This document shows, piece by piece, positions 18,315 through 26,966 of a DNA stretch of 64,000 nt. Each line of letters starts with the position of its first letter. Positions within the stretch are counted from its first letter, which is position 1. Source of the DNA: Mucilaginibacter sp. cycad4 (GTDB taxonomy: Bacteria > Bacteroidota > Bacteroidia > Sphingobacteriales > Sphingobacteriaceae); NCBI RefSeq assembly GCF_034263275.1, contig NZ_CP139559.1, positions 4,278,001 through 4,342,000 on the forward strand. The letters run 5' to 3'. Both the position numbers and the translations under genes were made by a program. Under the pieces are notes generated by a model. That model saw only the letters and a list, made by a program, of their open reading frames with translations. It did no database searches and was not told the origin of the DNA.

Positions 18315-18917
18315 ATGAAATATTTCAGCGCCCTTTTATTCATCCTCTTCATTAGCCAACACAGCTTTTCACAAAACCATAAAGAGCAGATCGCTGCCTT
18401 CAGGCAAAATTACAAGGATGATTTTTTGAAAGATCCACGATCGCCGCTCAAACAGGATGACCTGCAATTTTTAAGGTTTTACGATGCCGACAGTACCTAC
18501 CGGGTTACCGCCAAAGCCGAACTGCTGACTAATCAACCGACTTTTATAATACCTACTTTCAGCGGCGCAGGCAGCCAATATGTACGTTACGCCGAGCTTT
18601 CCTTTACGCTTAAAGGTAAACCTATGCAATTAACCATTTACAAAAGCATCGCCCTGTCGCAAAATCCTGCTTTCAGTAATTACCTGTTCCTGCCTTTTAC
18701 CGATGCTACCAACGGCTCTGAAACCTATGGCGGAGGCCGCTATATCGACCTTACTACAAAAGACATTAAAAACGGCTCGATTGTTATAGATTTCAATAAA
18801 GCCTACAACCCATACTGCGCTTTCAGCAGCGGCTATTCATGCCCTAAACCTCCGGACGAAAACCGGGTTGATATAGCTGTTGAAGCAGGTGAAAAAAACT
18901 TTGGGAAAGGGCATTGA
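18315..18917 (+). CDS. DUF1684 domain-containing exported protein
   Basis: About 200 residues. The N-terminus MKYFSALLFILFISQHSFSQ is a signal peptide, so the protein is exported. The body matches the DUF1684 pattern: an LKQDDLQFLRFYDADSTYRV segment, a YAELSFTLKGKPMQLTIYKS core, then LFLPFTDATNGSETYGGGRYIDL, IDFNKAYNPYCAFSSGYSCPKPP and N. The GGGRY and NPYC segments are typical of the family. Function is unknown. I prefer the ATG at 18315 to the TTG eight codons earlier because the signal peptide and a -7 box fit. Confidence 0.88.
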   Translation: MKYFSALLFILFISQHSFSQNHKEQIAAFRQNYKDDFLKDPRSPLKQDDLQFLRFYDADSTYRVTAKAELLTNQPTFIIPTFSGAGSQYVRYAELSFTLKGKPMQLTIYKSIALSQNPAFSNYLFLPFTDATNGSETYGGGRYIDLTTKDIKNGSIVIDFNKAYNPYCAFSSGYSCPKPPDENRVDIAVEAGEKNFGKGH

Positions 18918-18953
18918 TCTAAATCTGCACTAAACAAGTACATTAATTGTTTT

Positions 18954-19991
18954 TTACCTAATAAAGATACCGGCGTCGATGCCCGCTCCTGGTGATGAAG
19001 ATAAAAGGTTCAGGTAGTCTTTTGGTATCTCTTTGGTTTTCACTTCGCTCAGGGTCACTTTTCCAAATTTTTGGATATTTTGTTCTATAGGTTTATTTAG
19101 CAGGTCGGGCTTTACTTCCTCCTCGTTAAAGCCCAAATAAAAAGCGTTTTGGGAGATAAGTGAATTGGCAAACTTATAGTTAGCATGGGCACCACGGTAC
19201 CCTATCCAAAAATAATTGCAATTGGTAACGATATTATCACTGAACGTAAACGGCATATCAGAACTCTGGCCGTAGCCGTACCAAACAGCACCTTCATAGG
19301 CCCCGTAAATGATGGAATGAGTAAGTGAAAAATCCCTGATCCCCACAAATACCATAACGGCGTTTTTTACACCATAAAATATACAGTGGGCTACCCGGAT
19401 ACCGGCACCCTGGGCAAAAATCCCTCCCTGTATAGGTGCAGAATTCCTTTCCCCGATAAAATAACACTGGGAAACTTCCAGTCCGGTCAATGTGCTGTCC
19501 CTCCTTTCTATAACATAGTAATACTCTGATGCCGGGTTTGGGTTGCCGGTGAACTTTAATCCTTTAATCGCTACATGGTTCCGGGCGATCTGGAAAGCGG
19601 AACTGGCATGCTTTAGTTTACCAACCCTGTTGGAATTGGCCACGCATTGGATAACCGGCATTTTGGCTGGTGTCCAGTCCGGGTCACCGGGCATGACCAT
19701 CGCTTCGAAGGTGTATTTTTCAGCGACCTGCCTGTTACTTTCCTCACGAATTACCAATGCACTTATAATGGTATAAAGGCCGGGCGCAATTTTAATGGTA
19801 ATGGGCTCTTTACCGCTAAATGTATTTGCCTTAATTACCGCCTTTTCCAGGCTTGCCAACGGTTCAGTTTGTGTTCCCGGGGCATCATCCTTACCCTGGG
19901 CCACATTTACATATAGTGTTTGTGCGTTCAGGAGGCTGCTCCAAATCAGTAATATTATAAAGCTTAAGAATTTTAACGCAGTGATTTTCAT
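18954..19991 (-). CDS. Exported right-handed parallel beta-helix protein
   Basis: 345 residues with a signal peptide (SFIILLIWSSLLNAQ). The start TLYVNVAQGKDDAPGTQTEPLASLEKAV is the common opening of bacterial beta-helix and DUF1565-like proteins. It is followed by repeated short strands (VAIKGLKFTGN, LEVSQCYFIGER, IRVAHCIFYGV, FSLTHSIIYGA) that mark the coils of a parallel beta-helix. Such folds often bind or cleave polysaccharide, but no catalytic set is evident. A TATATTTG box at 20024-20031 supports the chosen start. Confidence 0.82.
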   Translation of the reverse strand: MKITALKFLSFIILLIWSSLLNAQTLYVNVAQGKDDAPGTQTEPLASLEKAVIKANTFSGKEPITIKIAPGLYTIISALVIREESNRQVAEKYTFEAMVMPGDPDWTPAKMPVIQCVANSNRVGKLKHASSAFQIARNHVAIKGLKFTGNPNPASEYYYVIERRDSTLTGLEVSQCYFIGERNSAPIQGGIFAQGAGIRVAHCIFYGVKNAVMVFVGIRDFSLTHSIIYGAYEGAVWYGYGQSSDMPFTFSDNIVTNCNYFWIGYRGAHANYKFANSLISQNAFYLGFNEEEVKPDLLNKPIEQNIQKFGKVTLSEVKTKEIPKDYLNLLSSSPGAGIDAGIFIR

Positions 19992-20023
19992 AAGTTAAAT
20001 TATAAGGCATGCTGCCTGCTAAA

Positions 20024-20031
20024 CAAATATA
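20024..20031 (-). promoter_or_regulatory. Candidate -7 promoter box of the beta-helix gene
   Basis: On the minus strand TATATTTG matches TAnnTTTG and lies 33 bases upstream of the ATG at 19991. A clear -33 element was not found. Confidence 0.4.
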
Positions 20032-20129
20032 AAAGAGCAGAAGGAGCCTGCATATTCATAACAGGTTCAAGTTTGTTCAAGTTTTATCATACTGACAATC
20101 AAAAAAGTACAATCAAAAACATTGACATC

Positions 20130-20161
20130 TAAAAACAAAAGAGCCCCGCTGTTAACGGGGC
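20130..20161 (-). terminator. Rho-independent terminator of the VIT/plug gene
   Basis: On the minus strand GCCCCG and CGGGGC pair around TTAACAG, followed by TCTTTTGTTTTT. It lies about 40 bases past the stop at 20201. Confidence 0.75.
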
Positions 20162-20200
20162 CCGGCTGTTACAAGTTGGGCTGGATTACGCCCTGATCAT

Positions 20201-23200
20201 CTATTTAAAATCCAGATCGCCAATATAAACAGTGCCGTTAGTGCCTTTCTTCATTTGTAATACAATAATTTCTTTCTTTTCTTCAGGCGTTCCGTAGTGG
20301 GTAAACATTTCGGCCATAACTGTGGTTGGCCCGGCAATGGTAGCCTGCCTGTCGCCATAATAGTTAATCTCTATTTTATAAGTACCCTTAATAGCTTTCT
20401 TCAATAAAAACTGTTCCGGGCCAAAACCCTGGGTCATATCATGCGAAATCCTGCCGCCAATAACTGTGCGGTTATGGCTGTAATAACATTTTTCATTATT
20501 GGGGTCAGTTACCCAAAGATCAATGTCGGTATTGTTCATGTTCCAGTCCATCACAATGCGGACATCAACCGGCAAGGGTTTGATCAGCTTTTTATCGATG
20601 GCGGAAAGATTGAGCCTGCCTTTATTCAGCGCTATGATCCTGTTAATTTCGGGCAGAAAAATCTCCTGGATACCATGGTACAAGTTATCGGCATCGGCAG
20701 TATAGCTTTTGGTCATGGCGGCATAAAGCACGTCAAGCGCCGTTTGATGTTCGCCGGCATCATCAAGGGCCAGGCCGTAATCACGATAGCTTTGTGGATC
20801 AAGGGGGCGCAGTTCGGTTACTTTTTTAAAGGCAAATACTTCGCCATCAAAATCGCCAAGCTGTTTTAATTTATAACCCAGCATTTTGTACAGTTCATAA
20901 CTGCCAAGGTCAAGTTCGGCAAGATTGCTCAGGATCCGTGCGCCCAGCTCCGGGTTACCTGTTTTTATAAAATAATCGGCTACATCAAAATAATAAACCG
21001 GGTTGCTGCTTAGTGAAGCCCTTAACTCCAGGTATTTTTGATACTGTGCAGCCTTATCCGTTTTTTGGATGATCTTTAAATAATCGGCAGCGGCGGGGTT
21101 GTAGATAACGCTGATACCGCCGTTTGTATTTAAAGGACTGGCAACAGAATCAGCCTGAACGGTGGCGCCCTGACCATTTCGGGTATGGATCACCACAACA
21201 CCACCTGCGGCCCTTGCACCATAAATTACTGTGGCATTGTCACTTTTCAAAACATTAACCGATGCTATGTCATTGGCGTTAATATTGGGTTTATTGGTCA
21301 TAGCTACCCCATCAACAATGTACAACGGCTGGCTACCTCCGATGCTGGCATTACCGCGGATCCGCATCTCAGCATTTGATCCCGGCGAACCCGAACTGGT
21401 TGCCTGGACTCCGGCTACTTTTCCAGCCAATTGCATATTGAGCTGCTGGTCACTTACTGTAGTAACAGAGCCTGTAGTTGAGGTCTTTCTTTGCGTCCCA
21501 TATCCTGCCACAACAACCTCATTAAGTTGATTGTTGCCTGGCGCGGCCGCATTTGCCGAAGCCCTTGCAGTAGCCGATGACCTTTCTGCGGCCGGGATAC
21601 CCGGAGATTGTGCGTCTGCAACCGGCTCAGCAATTGACAGGCCGGCGTTTTTGCTTTTTGATTTAGGCTTTGCGTCCGTTTCAACTTTCTTATCCCACCA
21701 TTGTCCCAATTCTGTTTTCATGTTGTAAGCGGCGGTCAGGTTTTCCCGTTCCGGCTCGTTAACCGGACCGCGCTGTTTCATAATAGCATCGTATTGGGCC
21801 CGCAATTCGGCCGGTGGCTCAATGCCGTATTGAATATAATCACTTATATTTTCAAGCACGATGAGCGATGTATTGCGGGTAATGATCCCGAAACGTTTAC
21901 CAAGCGATTCAATTTCCTGCCGGTTGGCATCGTAGTTAATATCCAGTTCGCTGATCTTTTTTTGTGCCCAAAGCCTGGCTACATCCACGCCTTCAACGGC
22001 ATTGGTTGCCAAATCAAGCGTAACTGTTTTTTCAAAACTCACCTTGTCGCCATAACCATATTGCAGGGTGATGGTTTGGTTGGGGTTTCGGGTGACCCCT
22101 GCTATTGAAAATGAATTACCAACCGCAACAGGTAAAGAGGGATAAGTTTCTTCTACCAGAGCACCGGCCTTAATCCCCAGGAAATGCAGCGAGCGGATGG
22201 TTAGTTTATTCAGCGCCTTATCGGCATCTCCCCCGGCAAGGTCAATCAGTTCGCCATGCGTTTTAAGGGCTATGAGCTTCAGGTTACTATAATCGGCTGT
22301 TGGCGATGAATTGATACAGTAAACCGGCTTATTGATCAGTTTTAAGTTTTTCTCGCCGAAGGTTTGATGACCATCGCTCATCAGCAGAAACTCATCTGCC
22401 GGGTATTGTGCCAGGTTAAGATTGCCAAAATTGGTGGCTCCATCATAGGCAACATGCTCAAGCGCGTTTTTAAGCGCAGTCCAGTCACCGTTATTAATGG
22501 TGTAGTTTTTGGTGCTGATCACTTTATTGCTAAACGTAGTGAGGCTGATCTGCGCATTATCTACCTTTTTGAAATAAGCATCCAGCAGCGCCAGTTCTTT
22601 TTTGCTGTCGCGATTGGCGCCGCTTAGGGAAGCATCCCATAACAAGCTGATACGATGAGGGAGCGGTTTGCCCAGTGGCTGCGGCTGTAGCGAAGTATTA
22701 ATAAAATAATAGTATTTATTGCCCTGGGCCTGCAACATCACCTCGCTTGCTTCAGCAGGTTTAGGGATTAGGAATGACAGCGGATGATCGGGCACGTAAT
22801 TGCTTTTTTCTACAGATGCCGAATAGGTTTGATGATGGTTATCAAAATGTAATACATCTGCTCCGTCTTCGGCAACCGGCGCTTCGGCGTTTTGAATGAC
22901 CGATGCATTGAGCGAAAATTTTTCGACCGTATCTTTAACATTAAGCGGCAGTGTAAACTTCAGGCTGCCTTTATCGGCTAAGGGTATTTCTTCCTCATAA
23001 CCTATAATTACCGTACGGGTGCTATTGGGATTAATAGGATAAATGCGCGTACGGAAGGCATTACCTTCTACCTTTTCAAGCAAACCCGGGTCAACCCTGC
23101 GGCGTTCAATGGCTTCAAAGGTTACGGTGCCCTTGCCCCTGTCAACAGGTACGGCTTCCCGCATTTTACCATTGATGTCCAGCGCGTAACGGCTAACACT

Positions 23201-23449
23201 TATGCCGTCCTTTAACGGAAATATCAAGGTGCCTTCCAAAATGCGCGAAGTTGAATTAAAGAAAGTCATTTGCCAGGTGGTACGGCTGATGTTACCGTAA
23301 ATAGCAACATCAACTTTTAACTGCTGCAGCCTAACGCCGTTATTGCTTTTACCATCAACCGTAAGCTGCGGACTTTGTGCACAAACTGTTGTTATATGTA
23401 ATACAAGCAGTATGATCACTAACAGAGGAAAGGAAATTATCTTTTTCAT
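20201..23449 (-). CDS. VIT-VWA protein with an embedded TonB-receptor plug and C-terminal DUF2135
   Basis: 1082 residues with a signal peptide ending VCAQ. A VIT (inter-alpha-trypsin inhibitor-like) domain spans about 25-155 (LEGTLIFPLKDGISVSRYAL, FRTRIYPINPNSTRTVIIGYEE). A VWA-like domain spans about 265-420 with a MIDAS-like DASLS (about 271) and FLLMSDGHQTFG. After an Ala/Ser-rich linker, residues about 640-760 are a SusC-type plug (NEVVVAGYGTQRKTSTTGSV, MRIRGNASIGGSQPLYIVDGV, VLKSDNATVIYGARAAGGVV). No beta-barrel follows. Instead there is a helical, TPR-like segment (about 800-950) and a DUF2135/YfaP-like domain (about 963-1040, WNMNNTDIDLWVTDP). The plug may act as a protein-interaction module or signal to a TonB partner. 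Function unknown. Confidence 0.85.
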   Translation of the reverse strand: MKKIISFPLLVIILLVLHITTVCAQSPQLTVDGKSNNGVRLQQLKVDVAIYGNISRTTWQMTFFNSTSRILEGTLIFPLKDGISVSRYALDINGKMREAVPVDRGKGTVTFEAIERRRVDPGLLEKVEGNAFRTRIYPINPNSTRTVIIGYEEEIPLADKGSLKFTLPLNVKDTVEKFSLNASVIQNAEAPVAEDGADVLHFDNHHQTYSASVEKSNYVPDHPLSFLIPKPAEASEVMLQAQGNKYYYFINTSLQPQPLGKPLPHRISLLWDASLSGANRDSKKELALLDAYFKKVDNAQISLTTFSNKVISTKNYTINNGDWTALKNALEHVAYDGATNFGNLNLAQYPADEFLLMSDGHQTFGEKNLKLINKPVYCINSSPTADYSNLKLIALKTHGELIDLAGGDADKALNKLTIRSLHFLGIKAGALVEETYPSLPVAVGNSFSIAGVTRNPNQTITLQYGYGDKVSFEKTVTLDLATNAVEGVDVARLWAQKKISELDINYDANRQEIESLGKRFGIITRNTSLIVLENISDYIQYGIEPPAELRAQYDAIMKQRGPVNEPERENLTAAYNMKTELGQWWDKKVETDAKPKSKSKNAGLSIAEPVADAQSPGIPAAERSSATARASANAAAPGNNQLNEVVVAGYGTQRKTSTTGSVTTVSDQQLNMQLAGKVAGVQATSSGSPGSNAEMRIRGNASIGGSQPLYIVDGVAMTNKPNINANDIASVNVLKSDNATVIYGARAAGGVVVIHTRNGQGATVQADSVASPLNTNGGISVIYNPAAADYLKIIQKTDKAAQYQKYLELRASLSSNPVYYFDVADYFIKTGNPELGARILSNLAELDLGSYELYKMLGYKLKQLGDFDGEVFAFKKVTELRPLDPQSYRDYGLALDDAGEHQTALDVLYAAMTKSYTADADNLYHGIQEIFLPEINRIIALNKGRLNLSAIDKKLIKPLPVDVRIVMDWNMNNTDIDLWVTDPNNEKCYYSHNRTVIGGRISHDMTQGFGPEQFLLKKAIKGTYKIEINYYGDRQATIAGPTTVMAEMFTHYGTPEEKKEIIVLQMKKGTNGTVYIGDLDFK

Positions 23450-23663
23450 GGATACTTATTTCCTATTGGATGCGGGGATTTAAGCGTTTCCATAAAATAA
23501 TTCAAAAAAATTGCAACCTCCTTCAATTATTTCCGATAACCGCCAGGCAAGTAGCCTGGCTTTACAATAAGTTTTCAAAGTTTGTGGTAACCGGTCTGAC
23601 AAATCCAACATGCAAAACATTACCGGTAACGAGACTGTTACACCCTAAACAAAACCTAACCGG

Positions 23664-23671
23664 TAAATTTG
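23664..23671 (+). promoter_or_regulatory. Candidate -7 promoter box of the dienelactone hydrolase gene
   Basis: TAAATTTG matches TAnnTTTG and lies 18 bases before the ATG at 23689. It falls inside the long in-frame extension that starts at 23470, which argues that 23689 is the real start. Confidence 0.45.
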
Positions 23672-23688
23672 AACAAAGCCTCCGGAAT

Positions 23689-24576
23689 ATGAACCAAATC
23701 AGCAAAGAAGATATCAAACAGGAAGTGTTTGACCTGTATGATGATTATGCACATAACCGCCTCGACAGGCGCTCATTTGTGCAAAAGCTCTCCATGTATG
23801 CAGTGGGCGGCCTCACCGTAACCGCGTTAATGAGTTTCCTGATGCCCGATTACCAGGGTGCCATACAGGTAAAATCCGATGATCCGCGTTTAAAATCGGG
23901 CTACATTAATTACCCTTCGCCCAAAGGCGGCGGAACAATTAAAGGGTTATTATCGGAGCCTACAGATACAAAGAAGAAACTGGGAGGCATTGTGGTAGTT
24001 CACGAAAACCGGGGCTTGAACCCCTATATTGAAGATGTGGCAAGAAGAGCTGCCCTTGCAGGATTTATTACCCTTGCACCCGACGCGCTAAGTCCACTGG
24101 GTGGTTACCCGGGCAATGATGATGACGGGCGTGCCATGCAGGCTAAAAGAGATAAAGGCCAAATGGAGGAAGATTTTATAGCTGCCTATGAATACCTGAA
24201 AAACCATAAGGATTGCAATGGAAAGGTGGGTGTTGTAGGCTTTTGTTTTGGCGGAGGAATTGCCAATATGATGGCTGTACGTGTTCCCGATTTGTCTGCC
24301 GCTGTTCCCTTTTACGGAAGCCAGCCGGCTGTTGAGGATGTTCCTAAAATTAAAGCACCGCTGTTGCTGCATTACGCAGCCCTGGATACCCGGATTACAG
24401 AGGGCTGGCCGGCATACGAAAAAGCGCTTAAAGAAAATGGCAAAAAATACCAGGCTTATATTTATGAAAACGCCAACCACGGTTTTCATAACAACACCAC
24501 TCCCCGTTATGACAAGGCCGCGGCAGAATTAGCCTGGAAAAGAACTATTGATTTTTTTACGGAATATTTAAACTAA
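23689..24576 (+). CDS. Dienelactone hydrolase family protein
   Basis: About 295 residues from the ATG at 23689. The frame is open back to 23470, but that extension has no family similarity. An N-terminal segment carries RRSFVQKLSMYAVGGLTVTALMSFL, resembling a Tat signal or membrane anchor. The alpha/beta hydrolase domain follows: VVVHENRGLNPYIEDVARRAA, the nucleophile elbow GFCFGGG with Cys186, an Asp in HYAALDTRI and a His in NANHGFHNN, completing the Cys-Asp-His triad of DLH. It resembles YghX-like members. The physiological ester substrate is unknown. A rho-independent terminator follows directly. Confidence 0.9.
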   Translation: MNQISKEDIKQEVFDLYDDYAHNRLDRRSFVQKLSMYAVGGLTVTALMSFLMPDYQGAIQVKSDDPRLKSGYINYPSPKGGGTIKGLLSEPTDTKKKLGGIVVVHENRGLNPYIEDVARRAALAGFITLAPDALSPLGGYPGNDDDGRAMQAKRDKGQMEEDFIAAYEYLKNHKDCNGKVGVVGFCFGGGIANMMAVRVPDLSAAVPFYGSQPAVEDVPKIKAPLLLHYAALDTRITEGWPAYEKALKENGKKYQAYIYENANHGFHNNTTPRYDKAAAELAWKRTIDFFTEYLN

Positions 24577-24600
24577 AGGCCGGATACCCGGCCTTTTTGT
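24575..24600 (+). terminator. Rho-independent terminator
   Basis: AAGGCCGG and CCGGCCTT pair around a four-base loop (ATAC), followed by TTTG. It overlaps the stop of the hydrolase gene and could also serve the converging DUF4342 gene at 24632. Confidence 0.8.
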
Positions 24601-24631
24601 TATTTAGTAATATTGTATAAGGGAAGATACC

Positions 24632-24898
24632 TTATTCTTTTGGGGTATCTTCTTTGTCTTCCTCTTCCCGTTCTACCGTTATGGTACATTCTGTAACCAG
24701 TGCGGCCAGGGTACCTACCGCAGCAAAAACCGGTGCCAGGATCATCCCGAAAAGGCCTACAGATAACGGAAAAGTCATTAATTCTTTGCCGTGTTTATCC
24801 GAAATGGTGATCCTGCTGGCTTTACCTTCATTAATAATTTCTTTTATCTTTCCCAATAACGCTTCGCCGTTAATTGAAAATGTTTCTTTGGTGCTCAT
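24632..24898 (-). CDS. DUF4342 domain-containing protein
   Basis: An 88-residue protein matching DUF4342: an amphipathic start (FSINGEALLGKIKEIINEGKASRI), TISDKHGKELMTFPLSVGLFG, then one hydrophobic segment (MILAPVFAAVGTLAALVT) and an acidic tail (EREEEDKED). The single membrane segment suggests a small membrane protein. Function is not established. It stands alone and converges with the dienelactone hydrolase gene. Confidence 0.85.
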   Translation of the reverse strand: MSTKETFSINGEALLGKIKEIINEGKASRITISDKHGKELMTFPLSVGLFGMILAPVFAAVGTLAALVTECTITVEREEEDKEDTPKE

Positions 24899-25031
24899 GT
24901 TTTTTCTAAGTTTTTATATTTAGATGAGCATACCAGCAGCTTGTTACAGGTTCTGCTAAATATGCCGATAGGAACTGGAATATTAATTTCCATGTTGCGA
25001 AGGGTTCTCGATTGGTTAAAAAAAGCAAACC

Positions 25032-25157
25032 CGTCATGCCGAATTTATTTCGGCACCCCATTTTCAAAGTAAACAGTGGACAAGTCCGCAAGAATTAATC
25101 GTGAGACCAAGCAAGCGTGAATATCCAGTGAGGTGCCGAAATAAATTCGGCATGACG
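25032..25157. repeat. Solo palindromic element of the array family
   Basis: 126 bases whose arms pair perfectly over about 25 bp (left CGTCATGCCGAATTTATTTC..., right ...GAAATAAATTCGGCATGACG). It is related to the unit of the 9888-10457 array, but the arms differ there (CTTG instead of TTTA) with matching changes on the other side, so the hairpin is conserved rather than the exact sequence. Confidence 0.8.
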
Positions 25158-25180
25158 TATATTTTTAACTTTAAACGATA

Positions 25181-26299
25181 TTAAACACTTATCTCCACCT
25201 TTTTCCCGGTTTTAACAGCAAGGTAAATGGCATCAATAATTTTAAGGTCTTTCACTCCCTCTTCGCCGTTTACGGGTACTACCGGCTTTTTGTTATTAAA
25301 TATAATCTCGCACATTTCATCCATCTGCACGGTTTGGTGTGTGGTAACAGGCTGGTTAAGCTCGCCCAAATGGGTGCGGCCTTTAATTGGCCCGTAGCCG
25401 GTAGAAGGCTGCATTTCGGCAAATCCTTTTTCTCCATCGAGGAAAAAGCGGTCGAGATTGTTCATATTGTAGGTAGACAGGCAGGAAGCCACAGCCCCGC
25501 TTGGGAAGCCGAACTGGAACTGGATGGTTTCATCAACCCCTTCTTTAAATTTCACCGTATCGGTTTTGGTTTCCTGGGCGGTAACCCATACCGGCTCTTC
25601 CCCTGTCATGTAGCGTGATCCGTTGATGGCATAGATCCCAATATCCATCATCGAGCCTCCGCCTGCCAGTTTTTTATTCAAGCGCCATTGCGTGGGATCG
25701 CCGATGGTAAACCCGCATTGCCCCTGAAAAAACCTGATCTTCCCAAATTCACCGTTTTGCCTCATCCTGATCACTTCCAGTGTTTTGGGTTCAAAATGCA
25801 TCCGGTAGCCAACCAGCAGTTTTACATTGGCCTTTTTACAGGCATCAACCATCTCCTGCCCCTCTTTGGCATTCACGGCCATTGGCTTTTCGCATATGGC
25901 GTGTTTACCGGCTGCAGCTACCCTGATCACAAAATCGTGGTGCAAGCCGTTGGGTGTAATAACGTATACCGCGTCGATATCGGGGTTATTTTTGATGTTA
26001 TCGAAATTCTCATAGTTGTAGCAATTTTTTTCGGGGATGCCGTATTTGCTTTGCCATGCCTTAACTTTTGATGGCGTACCGCTAATTACGCCCACAAGCT
26101 TAGCTTTGGTACATTTCCGCATGGCTTCTGCAACTATAGTTCCATAGCCTCCAAGTCCCATAATGGCTACGCGCAATACCGGGCCATCATAAACCTGTTC
26201 AATTTTATCTGTTCCTGTCGCCCATCCGGCATATGGTGCAAGTTGCAGGGCCAGGGCCGATAAGCCCAACTTTTGTAAAAAATCACGACGAGAATTCAT
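25181..26299 (-). CDS. Gfo/Idh/MocA family oxidoreductase with Tat-like signal
   Basis: About 372 residues starting at the ATG at 26299 (MNSRRDFLQKLGLSALALQL), a twin-arginine-like signal that fixes the start; the frame is open 31 codons further but without similarity. A Rossmann domain follows (VAIMGLGGYGTIVAEAMRKC, DIDAVYVITPNGLHHDF) with the family CEKPMAVNAKEGQEM motif, and a C-terminal alpha/beta domain (GSMMDIGIYAINGSRYM). These exported enzymes act on sugars or related polyols using a tightly bound NAD(P). The substrate is unknown. Confidence 0.92.
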   Translation of the reverse strand: MNSRRDFLQKLGLSALALQLAPYAGWATGTDKIEQVYDGPVLRVAIMGLGGYGTIVAEAMRKCTKAKLVGVISGTPSKVKAWQSKYGIPEKNCYNYENFDNIKNNPDIDAVYVITPNGLHHDFVIRVAAAGKHAICEKPMAVNAKEGQEMVDACKKANVKLLVGYRMHFEPKTLEVIRMRQNGEFGKIRFFQGQCGFTIGDPTQWRLNKKLAGGGSMMDIGIYAINGSRYMTGEEPVWVTAQETKTDTVKFKEGVDETIQFQFGFPSGAVASCLSTYNMNNLDRFFLDGEKGFAEMQPSTGYGPIKGRTHLGELNQPVTTHQTVQMDEMCEIIFNNKKPVVPVNGEEGVKDLKIIDAIYLAVKTGKKVEISV

Positions 26300-26455
26300 A
26301 GGTATGTTTTTTGGTTTATGACAATTTACATATTTCCGGGTAAAATGCAGGTAAGTCATTGGATTTTTACAGGGAAGGGGGGAAATAATCAACGTCCATC
26401 AGGACGTTCGAAGAGGAGCCTGACGTATACGCTATGCGGGCTGAAGCCTGTGGCC

Positions 26456-26538
26456 GGTGTTATCACCGTACCACATGATTAGCACGGCGTATTACTAATT
26501 GAAGAATGATAATAAGTAAGTGGTGCGGTGATAACACC
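26456..26538. repeat. Inverted repeat / hairpin
   Basis: GGTGTTATCACCG followed by CCAC, and GTGG followed by CGGTGATAACACC, face each other across about 45 bases. The interior is AT-rich. Confidence 0.65.
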
Positions 26539-26572
26539 AACCAAAAGCTAAATGTTGGTTAAAAAAAGCCAT

Positions 26573-26905
26573 GTCATTGAGGAGGCACGACGAAGCAATC
26601 TCGTAGCTATACAAATCGGATATGCATTGCCTACGAGATTGCCACGCTATGCTTATAATAACGTGATCGTAAATTGTTGATTATTAAGATATTTTTTCGA
26701 TGCGTTTTATGATATGGGCGTTCCCTTTAGCTAACGGGCCGGTCCGCCAGCTGGCGGATGCAAGTCCTCGCCCCTGCCCGCAAACCCAACCCGCGCTGTG
26801 GGCTTTACGCTGCTAACCTAACGCGCCCCCGCGCAATACCCCTAAAACATAATTTATACGTCATCACATTTTTTTAGGTTCCTACTTCAGATTCTTCGCA
26901 ATGAC
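26573..26905. repeat. Composite palindromic repeat of the GTCATTG...CAATGAC type
   Basis: GTCATTGAGGAGGCACGACGAAG with GCAATCTCGTAG (26595-26606) and its inverse CTACGAGATTGC (26631-26642) resemble the common Sphingobacteriaceae repeat beginning CGTCATTGCGAGG. The matching outer end, CTTCGCAATGACG, is only reached at about 26905, after a GC-rich block, suggesting that one repeat was interrupted by another. Confidence 0.5.
26716..26834. repeat. GC-rich interspersed repeat (GGGCGTT...AACGCGCCC)
   Basis: Ends are GGGCGTTCCC and CTAACGCGCCCCC. The interior holds the 16-bp perfect palindrome TCCGCCAGCTGGCGGA (26743-26758). Its base composition is far richer in GC than the flanks. I recognise this end pattern from repeats common in Bacteroidetes genomes; that is recall, not a search. 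Confidence 0.5.
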
Positions 26906-26966
26906 GTTATTTATACGATACATTTTTCGATCTGTTTAAATAACTTCCGACGCTGAGCCATTTATA

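Larger units (their letters stand above)
26393..26955. other. Repeat-rich intergenic region
   Basis: No credible gene. It contains a hairpin at 26456-26538, a short inverted repeat at 26595-26642, a GC-rich repeat at 26716-26834 and a partner arm CTTCGCAATGACG near 26893-26905 that mirrors GTCATTGAGGAGG at 26573-26585. Confidence 0.65.

Noticed and set aside
26700..26840. Possible structured RNA in the GC-rich block
   Set aside because: The end pattern and palindrome fit a known kind of interspersed repeat better than a gene-specific RNA, and no promoter or terminator is seen.
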